Source: Streptomyces sp. MspMP-M5 (GTDB lineage Bacteria > Actinomycetota > Actinomycetes > Streptomycetales > Streptomycetaceae). Taken from it: a stretch of DNA of 64,000 nucleotides. The notes beneath the pieces are model-generated. The model was not told where the DNA came from. It was given only the letters and a program-made list of their open reading frames with translations, and did not search any database. Both the position numbers and the translations under genes were made by a program. Below are positions 29,089 to 37,706 of this stretch, piece by piece. The stretch covers positions 62,001-126,000 of the forward strand of contig NZ_KB891940.1 in the NCBI RefSeq assembly GCF_000373585.1, written 5' to 3'. Within the stretch, counting starts at the first letter, position 1, and every line of letters starts with the position of its first letter.

Positions 29089-30309
29089 TCAGCTCCGCGC
29101 CGCCGGAACGTGCGCTTCGGTCGCCACGGCAGGACCCCCCGCGGCCACCACCTGGCCACGGTCCGGCTGCCGGCGCTCCAGGAAGGAGGCCAGCACCGCA
29201 ACTCCCAATGCCACCACGGTCATCAGCGCACCCACCCAGTTGGGGGCGGTCAGTCCCATCCCGGCCGAGATCACCAGGCCGCCGAGCCATGAGGCCAGCG
29301 CGTTGCCGAAATTGAAGGCCGCGATGTTGCCGGCCGAGGCCAGCGTGGGCGCGGCGGCCGCATGGTCGAGCACCCGCTTCTGCAGCGGCGGTACGGTCGC
29401 GAATCCGAAGAAGCCGATCAGCCCGATGGTGACGATCGCGGCGGTCTTGTGGTGCGCGGTGTAGGTGAAGGCCGCCAGCACCACCGCAAGCCCGGTGAGG
29501 GACGCGTACAGCATCGGCATCATGGCGCGGTCGGTGAACCGGCCGGAGAAGAAGTTCCCGCCGACCATCCCGAGGCCGAAGACCGCGGTCAGCCAGATGA
29601 CGGAGGACGGCGCGAAGCCGGTGACCTCGGTCATCATCGAGGCGAGGTAGGTGACGGCCGCGAAGACCCCGCCGAAGCCGAGGACGGTCATCAGCATCGC
29701 CAGACCGACCTGCGGGTTGCGGAACACCGCCAGCTCGCTGCCGATCCGGGCGGCCGCCTTGGCCCGCTGCGCCGGGACGAGCTTGACGACGCCGAGCAGC
29801 CCCAGCACGCCGAGCGCGACGATCGCGTAGAAGGTGGTACGCCAGCCGAACTGCTGGCTGAGCAGGGTGCCGCCCGGTACGCCCAGGACGGTGGCCACGG
29901 TCAGGCCGCTGAACATCAGCGAGATCGCGCTGGCCCGCTTCTCCGGGGCGACGAGGTCGGCGGCCACCAGCGAGCCGATGCCGAAGAACGCGCCGTGTGT
30001 GAACGCCGCGACCACCCGGCCGGCGAGCACCAGCCCGAAGGTGGGCGCCAGAGCGGTGAGCAGGTTGCCCACGATGAACAGGCCCATCAGCAGCATCAGC
30101 ATCTGCTTCCGGGTGAAGCGGGTGCCGAGCACGGTCATCAGGGGCGCGCCGACCACCACGCCGAGGGCGTAGACGGTGGTGGCGTAGCCGGCGAGCGGAA
30201 TGGAGACGCCGAAGTCGGCCGCCATGTCGGGCAGCAGGCCCATGACCGCGAACTCGGTCGTCCCGATTCCGAAGGCCCCGATGGCGAGCGCCAGGAGAGC
30301 GAGAGGCAT
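29089..30309 (-). CDS. MFS drug-efflux-type transporter
   Basis: 406 residues, twelve predicted helices. The start LLALAIGAFGIGTTEFAVMG is characteristic of the AraJ/YdhP-type DHA1 exporters, and the loop GTRFTRKQMLM corresponds to the family A-motif region; LALGRVVAAF-like LVLAGRVVAAFTHGAFFG is motif B. ATG with GGAAGG upstream. The MarR gene is divergent with a 136-bp shared region, the usual layout for a regulator controlling an adjacent pump. Confidence 0.92.
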   Translation of the reverse strand: MPLALLALAIGAFGIGTTEFAVMGLLPDMAADFGVSIPLAGYATTVYALGVVVGAPLMTVLGTRFTRKQMLMLLMGLFIVGNLLTALAPTFGLVLAGRVVAAFTHGAFFGIGSLVAADLVAPEKRASAISLMFSGLTVATVLGVPGGTLLSQQFGWRTTFYAIVALGVLGLLGVVKLVPAQRAKAAARIGSELAVFRNPQVGLAMLMTVLGFGGVFAAVTYLASMMTEVTGFAPSSVIWLTAVFGLGMVGGNFFSGRFTDRAMMPMLYASLTGLAVVLAAFTYTAHHKTAAIVTIGLIGFFGFATVPPLQKRVLDHAAAAPTLASAGNIAAFNFGNALASWLGGLVISAGMGLTAPNWVGALMTVVALGVAVLASFLERRQPDRGQVVAAGGPAVATEAHVPAARS

Positions 30310-30380
30310 GGCGGATCCTTCCCATAGATTTCTTGCATCCGTCCTCAATCGGCGCCAACAATAATTGCAGACGCTCTTTA

Positions 30381-30388
30381 CTTGCAAG
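30381..30388. promoter_or_regulatory. possible MarR operator core
   Basis: The palindrome CTTGCAAG lies in the MFS/MarR divergent region, and TTGCA occurs twice more nearby (30333-30337, 30367-30371). The spacing suits a MarR dimer, but the signal is weak. Confidence 0.4.
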
Positions 30389-30445
30389 CGCGGGCTATTT
30401 CGGATGTGCCCTATCCTGGTTCCACGACGCATGAGGAGGTCTGCG

Positions 30446-30928
30446 ATGACGCAGCGCACGCGGGAGACGGCTACGACGCGGGAAGCGGCCCCCGGCGGCC
30501 TCGCCCAGGGCTGGTGCGCCCTCTCCGCGCTGCACGGCCGCATCGAGTCGCACATCGAGCGCGCCCTCCAGGCCCGGCACGGCCTCAGCGTCCGGGAGTT
30601 CTCCGTCATCAACGTGCTCAGCGAGCAGCACGACGGGCCGGGCGGCCACCTCCGGATGCACCAGGTCGCCGACTCGGTCGTGCTCAGCCAGAGCGCCACC
30701 ACCCGTCTGGTGACCCGGCTGGAGGACCGCGGGCTGCTCGCCCGGTACCTGTGCCCCGACGACCGGCGCGGCATCTACACCAACGTCACGCCCGACGGCC
30801 TGCGCCTCCTCGAAGAGGCCCGGCCCACCCACGACTCCGCGCTGCGCGAGGCCCTCCAGGACGCCGCGCAGCGACCCGAGCTGGCGCCGCTGGTGACGGC
30901 GGTCGAGACGCTGGGCGCCTCCGCGTAA
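30446..30928 (+). CDS. MarR-family regulator
   Basis: 160 residues. The winged helix runs LSVREFSVINVLSEQ to LSQSATTRLVTRLEDRGLLA with the wing CPDDRRGIYTNVTPDG, which matches MarR. AGGAGG precedes the ATG at correct distance; earlier in-frame starts lie in the promoter. Divergent from the MFS exporter, so it probably represses that gene in response to a phenolic or drug ligand. Confidence 0.93.
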   Translation: MTQRTRETATTREAAPGGLAQGWCALSALHGRIESHIERALQARHGLSVREFSVINVLSEQHDGPGGHLRMHQVADSVVLSQSATTRLVTRLEDRGLLARYLCPDDRRGIYTNVTPDGLRLLEEARPTHDSALREALQDAAQRPELAPLVTAVETLGASA

Positions 30929-31036
30929 CGGGGACGGACCGCGTAACGGGACGGACCGTCGCAATCCCCACGGGCGGCCGGGCCGACCGCCCGGTCCCCC
31001 TGGGCCGGCCAGGAAACCCGGCATAGGGTCCCGCCC

Positions 31037-31489
31037 ATGAGCGATCTTGAGATACGGCGCGCCACCGAGACCGACCTTCCCGCCATCGTCGCGATGCTGG
31101 CCGACGACCCCCTGGGCGCCACCCGCGAGTCCCTCGACGACCTGACGCCCTATCGCGCCGCGTTCGCCGTCCTGGACGCCGACCCCCACCAGCACCTGAC
31201 CGTCGCCGCACGGGACGGCCGCGTGGTCGGCACGCTCCAGCTCACCGTGATCCCCGGCCTCTCCCGGCGCGGCGCCACCCGCTCGCTCATCGAAGCGGTA
31301 CGGGTCCATGCCGACGAGCGCGGCGCCGGCCTGGGCACCGAGCTGATCGAGTGGGCCATCGCCGAGTCCCGGCGGCTCGGCTGCCGGCTCGTCCAGCTCA
31401 CCTCCGACGCCACCCGCGTCGAGGCACACCGCTTCTACGAGCGCCTCGGCTTCGAGGCGTCCCACCTGGGCTTCAAGCGCCAGCTCTGA
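31037..31489 (+). CDS. GNAT acetyltransferase
   Basis: 150 residues. Motif A is VHADERGAGLGTELIEWAIAE, with the Q/R-x-x-G-x-G/A acetyl-CoA loop as RGAGLG, and motif B is FYERLGFEASHLGFK. It should transfer an acetyl group to an amine; the acceptor is unknown. Starts with ATG after a weak site. It converges with the TetR gene, with a GC palindrome in the 49-base gap. Confidence 0.93.
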   Translation: MSDLEIRRATETDLPAIVAMLADDPLGATRESLDDLTPYRAAFAVLDADPHQHLTVAARDGRVVGTLQLTVIPGLSRRGATRSLIEAVRVHADERGAGLGTELIEWAIAESRRLGCRLVQLTSDATRVEAHRFYERLGFEASHLGFKRQL

Positions 31490-31499
31490 CGGGCCGGCC

Positions 31500-31519
31500 G
31501 CGGCGGCCGCGGCCGCCGC
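31500..31519. terminator. GC-rich palindrome between convergent genes
   Basis: Perfect inverted repeat of GCGGCGGCC with GGCCGCCGC around a two-base centre, between the GNAT and TetR stops. It probably acts as a bidirectional terminator. Confidence 0.6.
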
Positions 31520-31538
31520 GACGGCCGCTGTGGCGCGG

Positions 31539-32348
31539 TCAGCGGCGGTCCGGGGGAGCGGTACTGCGCGCCCGGTGGGCCTTCTGCCGGCAGGCCCCGC
31601 CGCAGTACCGCGCGGGCCGCCCGGTGCGCGCCGCCGCGAGCGCCGCACCGCACACCCGGCACCGGGTTTCGTTACGAACCGGCGCCGCGACCGGCAGTTT
31701 CGTCACGGCCCGGTCGGCACGGAGCCCGTCGAGCATCAGCATCGTCATCCGGCCCACCGCTACCGCTCCGGGCCCGGCGTCCGCCGCTGCGGAACCCCGG
31801 CCTGCCGACCGCCGGCGCTCCATCGCCAGGCACCCGGTCAGCAGGGTGCGGACGTCGTCCAGATCGACGTCTTCCCTTACCGCGCCCGCCTGTTGGGCCC
31901 TGCCCAGCAGGACCCCGAGGGCCACCAGAAACTCCAGGTCAGGGCCTGCCTGCTCACCGTCCGCCGGTGCCCGGCCGCTCTCCCCGGCCGCCTCCAGCGC
32001 CTCGCACAGCCCCCGGTTCGGGGCGGCCAGCCGCACCACCGACGCCAGGAAGCGGAAGAACACCCCACCGGGATCCTCGACCTCGGCCAAGTCCCCTGCC
32101 GCATCGGCCAACAGCCGCAACCGCTCCCGAACCGCCTCCTTGAACAAGGCTTCCTTGGACGGGAAATGACGGTAGACGGTCCCCGCACCGACGCCTGCGC
32201 GCCGGGCGATCTCATCGAGCGAAGCCCCCAACCCCCGTTCCTCGAAGGCGGATCGGGCCGCCTGGAGCACCAGTGCACGATTCCGCCGCGCATCCGCGCG
32301 AGCGACCACCAACCGGCCGTCCGCCCTCCGCACGCTCCCTGAGACCAC
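31539..32348 (-). CDS. TetR-family regulator with C-terminal Cys4 zinc motif
   Basis: 269 residues from GTG behind GGAGGAG. The N-terminal HTH is ERGLGASLDEIARRAGVGAG with TVYRHFPSKEALF. The ligand domain follows, and the protein ends in an extra module with C230-x2-C233 and C249-x3-C253 (CRVCG ... RYCGGACRQKAHR), which resembles a small zinc ribbon. Such R-YC-x3-CRQ modules occur in other actinobacterial proteins. Target genes are unknown; it converges on GNAT and is downstream of the aminotransferase. Confidence 0.88.
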   Translation of the reverse strand: MVSGSVRRADGRLVVARADARRNRALVLQAARSAFEERGLGASLDEIARRAGVGAGTVYRHFPSKEALFKEAVRERLRLLADAAGDLAEVEDPGGVFFRFLASVVRLAAPNRGLCEALEAAGESGRAPADGEQAGPDLEFLVALGVLLGRAQQAGAVREDVDLDDVRTLLTGCLAMERRRSAGRGSAAADAGPGAVAVGRMTMLMLDGLRADRAVTKLPVAAPVRNETRCRVCGAALAAARTGRPARYCGGACRQKAHRARSTAPPDRR

Positions 32349-32585
32349 CTTGCTCCTCCGCGTTCCACACCCGGGAAAAAACCGGGTCGAGCGTTCCGAT
32401 TCTACGAGGGCGTTCATACATGCGTACGGATCGCCACGCGGAGGCGGAGGCGGAAGCGGACGGGGCGAGGCGGACGAGGTGGAGCTGTTCATACGCGGCC
32501 TGGAGGCCGGGGCGAGAGGCGAGGGCGAGAGGCAGGCGGGGCGGCTCGCTCGGCGCGGGCCGCAGAAAGGCCGCGGGCCACAAAA

Positions 32586-32621
32586 AGGTGTGGTCCGTTT
32601 CACGTGAAACAGACCACACCT
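32586..32621 (-). terminator. parS-centred terminator of the aminotransferase gene
   Basis: Arms AGGTGTGGTC and GACCACACCT flank a parS site, giving a 36-base inverted repeat with a single C/A mismatch pair. The position 70 bases beyond the stop suits a terminator. Confidence 0.75.
32597..32610. promoter_or_regulatory. parS site 4, inside a terminator-like hairpin
   Basis: Exact GTTTCACGTGAAAC at the centre of the 36-base inverted repeat. Confidence 0.95.
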
Positions 32622-32690
32622 CTGGCCCTCGCGTCGAGGGGGCGTCCAAGAGCCGTGGAGGCGTCCGCCGGGTCAGCGGAGCCGCCTGAT

Positions 32691-33827
32691 TCAGGCCGCG
32701 ACAGCCTCGTCCCAGGCCGCACCGGCCGCCCCGGCAGCCGCGTCCTCGTCGACCTCCACGCCCAGCGCCCGCAGACCGGCCGCCAGCGCCACCAGCGAGG
32801 CCAGCACCACCGCACGGTCCGCGGCCCGCCCGTAGTGGTTCACCCGGATCATCTCCGCGGCCAGCGCACCGGCCGCGGCCTGCACCGGGACAGCCCCGTC
32901 CGCGGCGAGCGCGGCGGACACCACCTCACGGGCGTCCACCTCCGCCGGCGCACGCAGCGTGGTCGCGGCCGGCGCCGCATGCTCGTCCCGGACGACATAC
33001 GGCACCGGCCCGCCGAGCGCCGCGACGCCCGCCCGGACCGACGCGGCGGCCGCCCGGTGGCGGGCGATGACGGCATCCAGCCCCTCCGCCTCGATCCGGT
33101 CCACGGCCTGCTCCAGCGCCAGCATCTCCAGCTGCGCCGGAGCGTGCGGCAGGGCGGTGCGCCCGGCGTCGATCCAGCGCTCCTTCCAGTCCAGCAACGA
33201 GAGGTACGAGCGGCGCGGCGCCTGCTCGTTGGCCGCGATCCGCTCCCAGGCGCGGGCGCTGACCGACACGGCGGAGACCCCGGCCGGGCCGGCCAGCGCC
33301 TTCTGGCCGCCGATGACGCACAGGTCCACACCCCACTCGTCGGTGAGCAGCGGCTCGGCGCCCACCGAGGCGACCGCGTCGAGCATCAGGAGCGCCCCAT
33401 GCTCACGCACCACGGCGCCGATCTCGGCGACGGGGTTGGTGTTCCCGGTCGCCGCCTCGGCGTGCACCAGGCTCACGAAGTCGATCTCGGAGTGCTCACG
33501 CAGGGCGTCGGCCACCTGCTCGGGGGTGACGGCGCCGGTGAAGGGCGCGCTGATGGTGACCACCTCGGCGCCACAGGAGCGCAGCCAGCCGCCGAACGTC
33601 TCGCCGTAGGGGCCGGTGATGATGTTGAGGGCCGTGCTGCCGGGCCGCACGGCCGAGCGGATGCACGCCTCCAGCGGCAGCAGCGCCTCGCCCTGCATCG
33701 TCACGACATCGCAGCGGGTGCGCATCAGCGCCGCGACCTTGTCCTCGATCCGGGCGAAACGGGCGGCGTCGAGCGGAGGCAGATCGAGCAGAACCGGGGT
33801 GTCGGCGTTGGCAGTCACGGCAGTCAC
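32691..33827 (-). CDS. class V PLP aminotransferase, SGAT/AGAT-like
   Basis: 378 residues. The family markers are MQGEALLPLEACIRSAV, LNIITGPYGETFG, HAEAATGNTNPVAEI, the PLP-aspartate strand LLMLDAVASVGAEP and the lysine region CVIGGQKALAGPAGVSAVS. Relatives are serine/alanine-glyoxylate, phosphonate and purine-catabolic aminotransferases. GTG start with GGAAGG. It follows the serine-hydrolase gene at 148 bases on the same strand. The keto acid is not predicted. Confidence 0.88.
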   Translation of the reverse strand: MTAVTANADTPVLLDLPPLDAARFARIEDKVAALMRTRCDVVTMQGEALLPLEACIRSAVRPGSTALNIITGPYGETFGGWLRSCGAEVVTISAPFTGAVTPEQVADALREHSEIDFVSLVHAEAATGNTNPVAEIGAVVREHGALLMLDAVASVGAEPLLTDEWGVDLCVIGGQKALAGPAGVSAVSVSARAWERIAANEQAPRRSYLSLLDWKERWIDAGRTALPHAPAQLEMLALEQAVDRIEAEGLDAVIARHRAAAASVRAGVAALGGPVPYVVRDEHAAPAATTLRAPAEVDAREVVSAALAADGAVPVQAAAGALAAEMIRVNHYGRAADRAVVLASLVALAAGLRALGVEVDEDAAAGAAGAAWDEAVAA

Positions 33828-33975
33828 AGTGGCCTTCCAGCGGTAGCGAGCCGCGCACCGTGGCGGCTCCTGGCATCTCGCTCGACTGTACGTGCGCGCC
33901 GGAAACCCCTACCGGACGGGCCTCGGCCGCCCCCGCGACGCGGGAGCGGCTTCCGGCCCCGCGCCGCTCCCCCGG

Positions 33976-35466
33976 TCAGACTCCCCGCCAGCCCTCGGGG
34001 TCCACGCCGCCCGGCACCGGCCCGGAAGGCTCGTACGGCCCCCGGGTGAAGACGAAGGTTCCCAGGTCGAGGTGGGTGACGGTGCCGTCCGGTGCCCGCC
34101 CCACCCACAGTGTCTCGCCGGCGTAGTAGCCGTCCAGCCCGGTCCAGGTGCCGTCGGCCTCGGCCCGGAAGCGCGAGGTCCGCCCGCCACCGGACAGGGT
34201 GACCAGCTCCAGTCCGCGGGCTCCCGTCAGCCGCAGCGCGAACGGATTCGCGCCCCAGTACCAGGGGCCCGTCAGCGCCAGCAGTTCGTCGTCCACCGCG
34301 CCCGGCAGTGGTCGCCATGGCTCGGGGATCCGCGGTTCATGCGCGGCGACGATCTTCAGGAAGTCGGCGCCCACCGTGGCGATCGGGACGCCCGAGGTGC
34401 AGTTGGCCAGCGCGAGCGCCGCGGTGTCCTCCTGCGGATCGACCCACAGTACTGCCAGGAATCCCGGCATCGACCCGGTGTGCCCGGCCAGCCGGCGCCC
34501 GTTCCGCCAGAGGAGCTGCGTGCCCAGGCCGTAGCCCGCGTCCGAGCCGTCGCCCTCCGGTGGCACGGCGGGCGTCCGCATCTCGGCCAGGCTCTCCGCG
34601 CTGAGCACCCGCTCGTCACCCCGCAGCAGGAACACCGCCCACCGGCACAGGTCCTCCGTCGTGGACCACAGCTGCCCCGCCGGACCCATCAGCCCGGTGT
34701 CGTGCCCGGGCTCCGGCAGCACCACATCGGCCCAGGGATGGACCGCCCAGCCCTCCGCATGCGGCCTCTCCGGCCGGAGCGTCGTACGGTCCATCCCCAG
34801 CGGCTCCAGCACCTCGCGCCGCAGCACCTCGCCCCACGGCATCCCGTCCCGCAGCCGCTCGACCAGCGCCCCGAGCACCGCGAAGCCGGGGTTGGAGTAG
34901 TGGTGCCGCCGTCCCGCCGGATGCAGCCGCGGCCGCTCGCCGAACAGATCGGCCGGTTCGGGCCGCAGCGCGCCGTCGGTCCGCTCCCACCACGGCCCCC
35001 GGGACTCCGCCGCCAACCCGGCGCTGTGTGCCAGGAGTTGGTGCACCGTCGCCTCGGGCACCGGGACGTCCTTCAGATACTTCCCGATGGGATCGTCCAG
35101 CCGCAGAAGCCCCTCGTCCCGCAGTCGCAGCACCAGCACGGCCACGAAGTTCTTGGTCAGCGAGCCGATCCGGTACTGCACATCGCCGTGCGGCGCCTCG
35201 CCGTCCACCCCGCCCCGGGCACCCGTCCAGACCACCCGGCCACCACGGACCACCGCCCCCATCATCGACGGTGCCCGCCCGTCGGCCTGTGCGACCGCCA
35301 GCCGACGCAGCAGCGCCCGCCGCGTCTGCGGCATCAACTCCGCATACGCCTCCGCCGAATCGATCACCGTCCCGCCACGCGGGACCACCTCGTGCGCCCC
35401 GCCCTCATTTCCCCCGCCCTTGCTCGACTCGGGTTCCTGCGACTGTGCGGACTCCATCACCGTCAT
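33976..35466 (-). CDS. serine hydrolase, class C beta-lactamase/esterase-like
   Basis: 496 residues, no signal peptide. The SxxK nucleophile is SLTKNF, the YxN motif YSN (HHYSNPGFAVLG) and the third motif is HTG (LAGHTGSMPGF). A C-terminal beta domain of about 130 residues, ending LGTFVFTRGPYE, is typical of D-aminopeptidase/esterase-type members. So it is probably an esterase or peptidase rather than a resistance beta-lactamase. I chose ATG behind GAGGAG. Three parS sites lie upstream. Confidence 0.88.
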   Translation of the reverse strand: MTVMESAQSQEPESSKGGGNEGGAHEVVPRGGTVIDSAEAYAELMPQTRRALLRRLAVAQADGRAPSMMGAVVRGGRVVWTGARGGVDGEAPHGDVQYRIGSLTKNFVAVLVLRLRDEGLLRLDDPIGKYLKDVPVPEATVHQLLAHSAGLAAESRGPWWERTDGALRPEPADLFGERPRLHPAGRRHHYSNPGFAVLGALVERLRDGMPWGEVLRREVLEPLGMDRTTLRPERPHAEGWAVHPWADVVLPEPGHDTGLMGPAGQLWSTTEDLCRWAVFLLRGDERVLSAESLAEMRTPAVPPEGDGSDAGYGLGTQLLWRNGRRLAGHTGSMPGFLAVLWVDPQEDTAALALANCTSGVPIATVGADFLKIVAAHEPRIPEPWRPLPGAVDDELLALTGPWYWGANPFALRLTGARGLELVTLSGGGRTSRFRAEADGTWTGLDGYYAGETLWVGRAPDGTVTHLDLGTFVFTRGPYEPSGPVPGGVDPEGWRGV

Positions 35467-35583
35467 GACGCTCCTCAACGACCCTTCCCACCGGGCAGAA
35501 CCGGCTCGGCCGGCCGAGCCTACGGCGAGCCACCGCCCACCGCGCCGCCATCCTGCCCCGCCCGCCACCACCGACGCCTCCAC

Positions 35584-35597
35584 GTTTCACGTGAAAC
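35584..35597. promoter_or_regulatory. parS site 5
   Basis: Exact GTTTCACGTGAAAC, extended to a 20-bp palindrome by flanking CAC/GTG. First of three in 114 bp. Confidence 0.95.
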
Positions 35598-35628
35598 GTG
35601 CAACGACGACACCGCCACCGGCGCGACC

Positions 35629-35642
35629 GTTTCACGTGAAAC
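35629..35642. promoter_or_regulatory. parS site 6
   Basis: Exact GTTTCACGTGAAAC; 45 bases after site 5. Confidence 0.95.
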
Positions 35643-35683
35643 CACGGCCCCCGGCCAACCGACCGCCCCGCCGTCCACCCACC

Positions 35684-35697
35684 GTTTCACGTGAAAC
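35684..35697. promoter_or_regulatory. parS site 7
   Basis: Exact GTTTCACGTGAAAC; 55 bases after site 6 and close to the stop of the TPR gene. Confidence 0.95.
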
Positions 35698-35715
35698 AGC
35701 CGAAGCTCCGCGGCG

Positions 35716-36408
35716 TCACCTCACGGCCGCCGCCCCCAACGCCTTCTCCAGCAAGCTCTGTTCATCCGCGGAAAGCCAGCGCGCCGCATGCACCATGTGC
35801 AGCGCACTGCGCAGACGCAGCCGGTCCTCGTCAGTTCCCAGGTAGCCCAGATACGCCGGGAGCGTCAGCCCCAGCGCCTTGAGATCGCCTCGCTCGCACC
35901 ACCGCGCGAACAGCTCCCGGACCGGTCGCTCCACGCCCTCGTCGACGCCCCCTCGGACGGCGGCTTGCCCGTGCCCTTCGGCAGCCGCCGCGGCCGCGGT
36001 GTCCCGCAGCCCCTCCGCGATCGCGAACCGGTTCCAGTCGCCGTACTGCCCCTCCGGCGCATCGGCCGCCCGCTCCGCCGCCAGCACGAAGTACCGGTGG
36101 GCGGAGGCGAGTTGACCCAGCTCTCGGTACGCGTTCCCCATGTTCACGTACAGCGAGGGATAGAAGTCCCGCACACGTTCGTCCCCGACGAGGTCGGCGC
36201 GGTCCAGGCACTCCTGGTTCCAGCGCAGCGTCTCCTCCGGCGAGTCCTGCTGCCGTGCGAGGTAGTGCGCGGCGATACACGCCTCGTAGTCGTCGCGGGC
36301 GCCGTCCCACGCCTCCTGGAAGAGTGCCCGTGCTTCATCGGCACGCCCCTCCGCCTCGGCCTGCATGCCCGCCACACACAGCCGCACCACCGGCAACTCC
36401 GGATCCAT
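35716..36408 (-). CDS. TPR-repeat protein
   Basis: 230 residues. Helical repeats are visible: VAGMQAEAEGRADEARALFQ, ACIAAHYLARQQDSPEETLRWN and SLYVNMGNAYRELGQLASAH. These have the A/G/Y spacing of TPRs. The upstream part of the long frame overlaps the neighbouring gene and is not credible; ATG behind GGGAGGAAG. No catalytic motif; a protein-binding scaffold is likely. It lies 98 bases downstream of the MerR-clamp gene on the same strand and may be co-transcribed with it. Confidence 0.83.
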   Translation of the reverse strand: MDPELPVVRLCVAGMQAEAEGRADEARALFQEAWDGARDDYEACIAAHYLARQQDSPEETLRWNQECLDRADLVGDERVRDFYPSLYVNMGNAYRELGQLASAHRYFVLAAERAADAPEGQYGDWNRFAIAEGLRDTAAAAAAEGHGQAAVRGGVDEGVERPVRELFARWCERGDLKALGLTLPAYLGYLGTDEDRLRLRSALHMVHAARWLSADEQSLLEKALGAAAVR

Positions 36409-36506
36409 CCGACCGCTTCCTCCCTCGACTCCCGGCCGGGCCCGCCTTCCGGGCCCCGTGCCATCACCGTCTCTGTCCCCATCCCCGGCGCTCCACCGCC
36501 GTCCGC

Positions 36507-37643
36507 TCAGCAGCCCCGCACCGGCATCACCACCGTGGTGAAACTCCCCTGGTCCGCGGAGCGCACGACGACCGGCTGGTCCGGCGCCGCGATCTCCAGC
36601 AGCACATCGGGGCCCACTCCGGCCTCCAGCGCCGGCACCAGGACCGCCGGGTCGAAGGCGATCCGCAGTCCGGGCCCGGTACGGACCGCCCGCAGGCGGA
36701 CCGGCCCGGCCTCCCCGCCCGACACTTCCAGCGCCGCGTCCGCGGCCTCCTCCGCTTCCGCCGGGATCACCAGGGACGCCACCGCCCCGCCCCGGTCCGT
36801 CACCACGTCCCGCAGCGCGGCCCGGTCCACGATCAACCGCTGCCGTGTGTCGCCAAGCCCGGTCAGCATCAGCCGGTAGTCCGGGAACTCCCCCGGCTCG
36901 GCCACCCCCGCAGCCACGTCGCCCGCGGCCCAGCATGCGCCCCCGCTCCGCAGCCATACCCCCGCGGCCTCCGAGGCGTCCGCTGCGGCAGCCCATTCGA
37001 CCTCGACCTCCGGCCGGCGCACCGCCCACTCGGCCATCCGGCGCGCGGTGTCCACCGCGATCAGCGCCCGCCGCGGACCGCCCTCGAAGACCTCCGGCCG
37101 CAGCACCCGCACCGCCAGCCGATAGCGGTCGGTGGCCACCAACCGCACTTCGCCCTCGGCGAGTTCGAGCAGTACGCACCCCAGCACCGGGAACTCCCGA
37201 GCCGTGGCGCCGACCGCCGCCGCGGAGCCCACCTGCCGCACCGCACTGGCGAGTTCCGGCCCGCCCACCCGCGCCCGCGCCGCACCGCCGCGATCCGCCG
37301 GCCGCGCTGCCGCCTCCCCCAGCAAGCCCTCCGCCACGGCCCGCGCCTCGTCCGCCGCGCGCCGGGTCCGCTCCAGGTGGGCCCGGAGCACGTCCCGGGC
37401 CGCGCCCTCGGGTCCGTCGAGCACCGTCTCGACGTCCACCAACGGCAGCCCCGCCGACCGCAGTTGCCGCAGCCGAACCGCCCGCGCCACCTGCCCGACC
37501 CCGTAGCGCCGGTACCCCGTGGCGGCGTCCACCCGGTCCGGTCGCAGCACCCCGCAGTCGTCGTAGAAGCGCAGCGCGCTCGGCGTCAGTCCCACCCGCC
37601 GGGCGAACGCGCCGATGCCCAGGAGTTCCCCGTCGTCGTCCAT
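36507..37643 (-). CDS. MerR regulator fused to two DNA-sliding-clamp domains
   Basis: 378 residues. Residues 7-75 are a MerR HTH and wing (LGIGAFARRVGLTPSALRFY, then TGYRRYGVGQVARAVRLRQL) with a dimerisation helix to about 110. Residues 127-376 align by eye with domains II and III of DnaN, the pol III beta clamp: EVRLVATDRYRLAVRVL, a GEFPDYRLML segment, LRIAFDPAVLVPALEA and the C-terminal VVMPVR. Clamp domain I is missing and MerR takes its place. Whether the protein binds DNA as a clamp ring, or uses the fold to sense clamp-binding partners, is unknown. I infer the clamp identity from motif order; it needs structure prediction. Confidence 0.85.
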   Translation of the reverse strand: MDDDGELLGIGAFARRVGLTPSALRFYDDCGVLRPDRVDAATGYRRYGVGQVARAVRLRQLRSAGLPLVDVETVLDGPEGAARDVLRAHLERTRRAADEARAVAEGLLGEAAARPADRGGAARARVGGPELASAVRQVGSAAAVGATAREFPVLGCVLLELAEGEVRLVATDRYRLAVRVLRPEVFEGGPRRALIAVDTARRMAEWAVRRPEVEVEWAAAADASEAAGVWLRSGGACWAAGDVAAGVAEPGEFPDYRLMLTGLGDTRQRLIVDRAALRDVVTDRGGAVASLVIPAEAEEAADAALEVSGGEAGPVRLRAVRTGPGLRIAFDPAVLVPALEAGVGPDVLLEIAAPDQPVVVRSADQGSFTTVVMPVRGC

Positions 37644-37706
37644 GGCCGCGATTCTCGGGCTTCGACCAACCTGAAGGTCAAACCGCCTGCCGGCCGCGGC
37701 GCACGG

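Larger units (their letters stand above)
32349..32690. other. 342-bp intergenic region
   Basis: Between the aminotransferase stop and the TetR GTG. It contains the TetR promoter on one side and the aminotransferase terminator with parS on the other. No further gene is evident. Confidence 0.5.
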
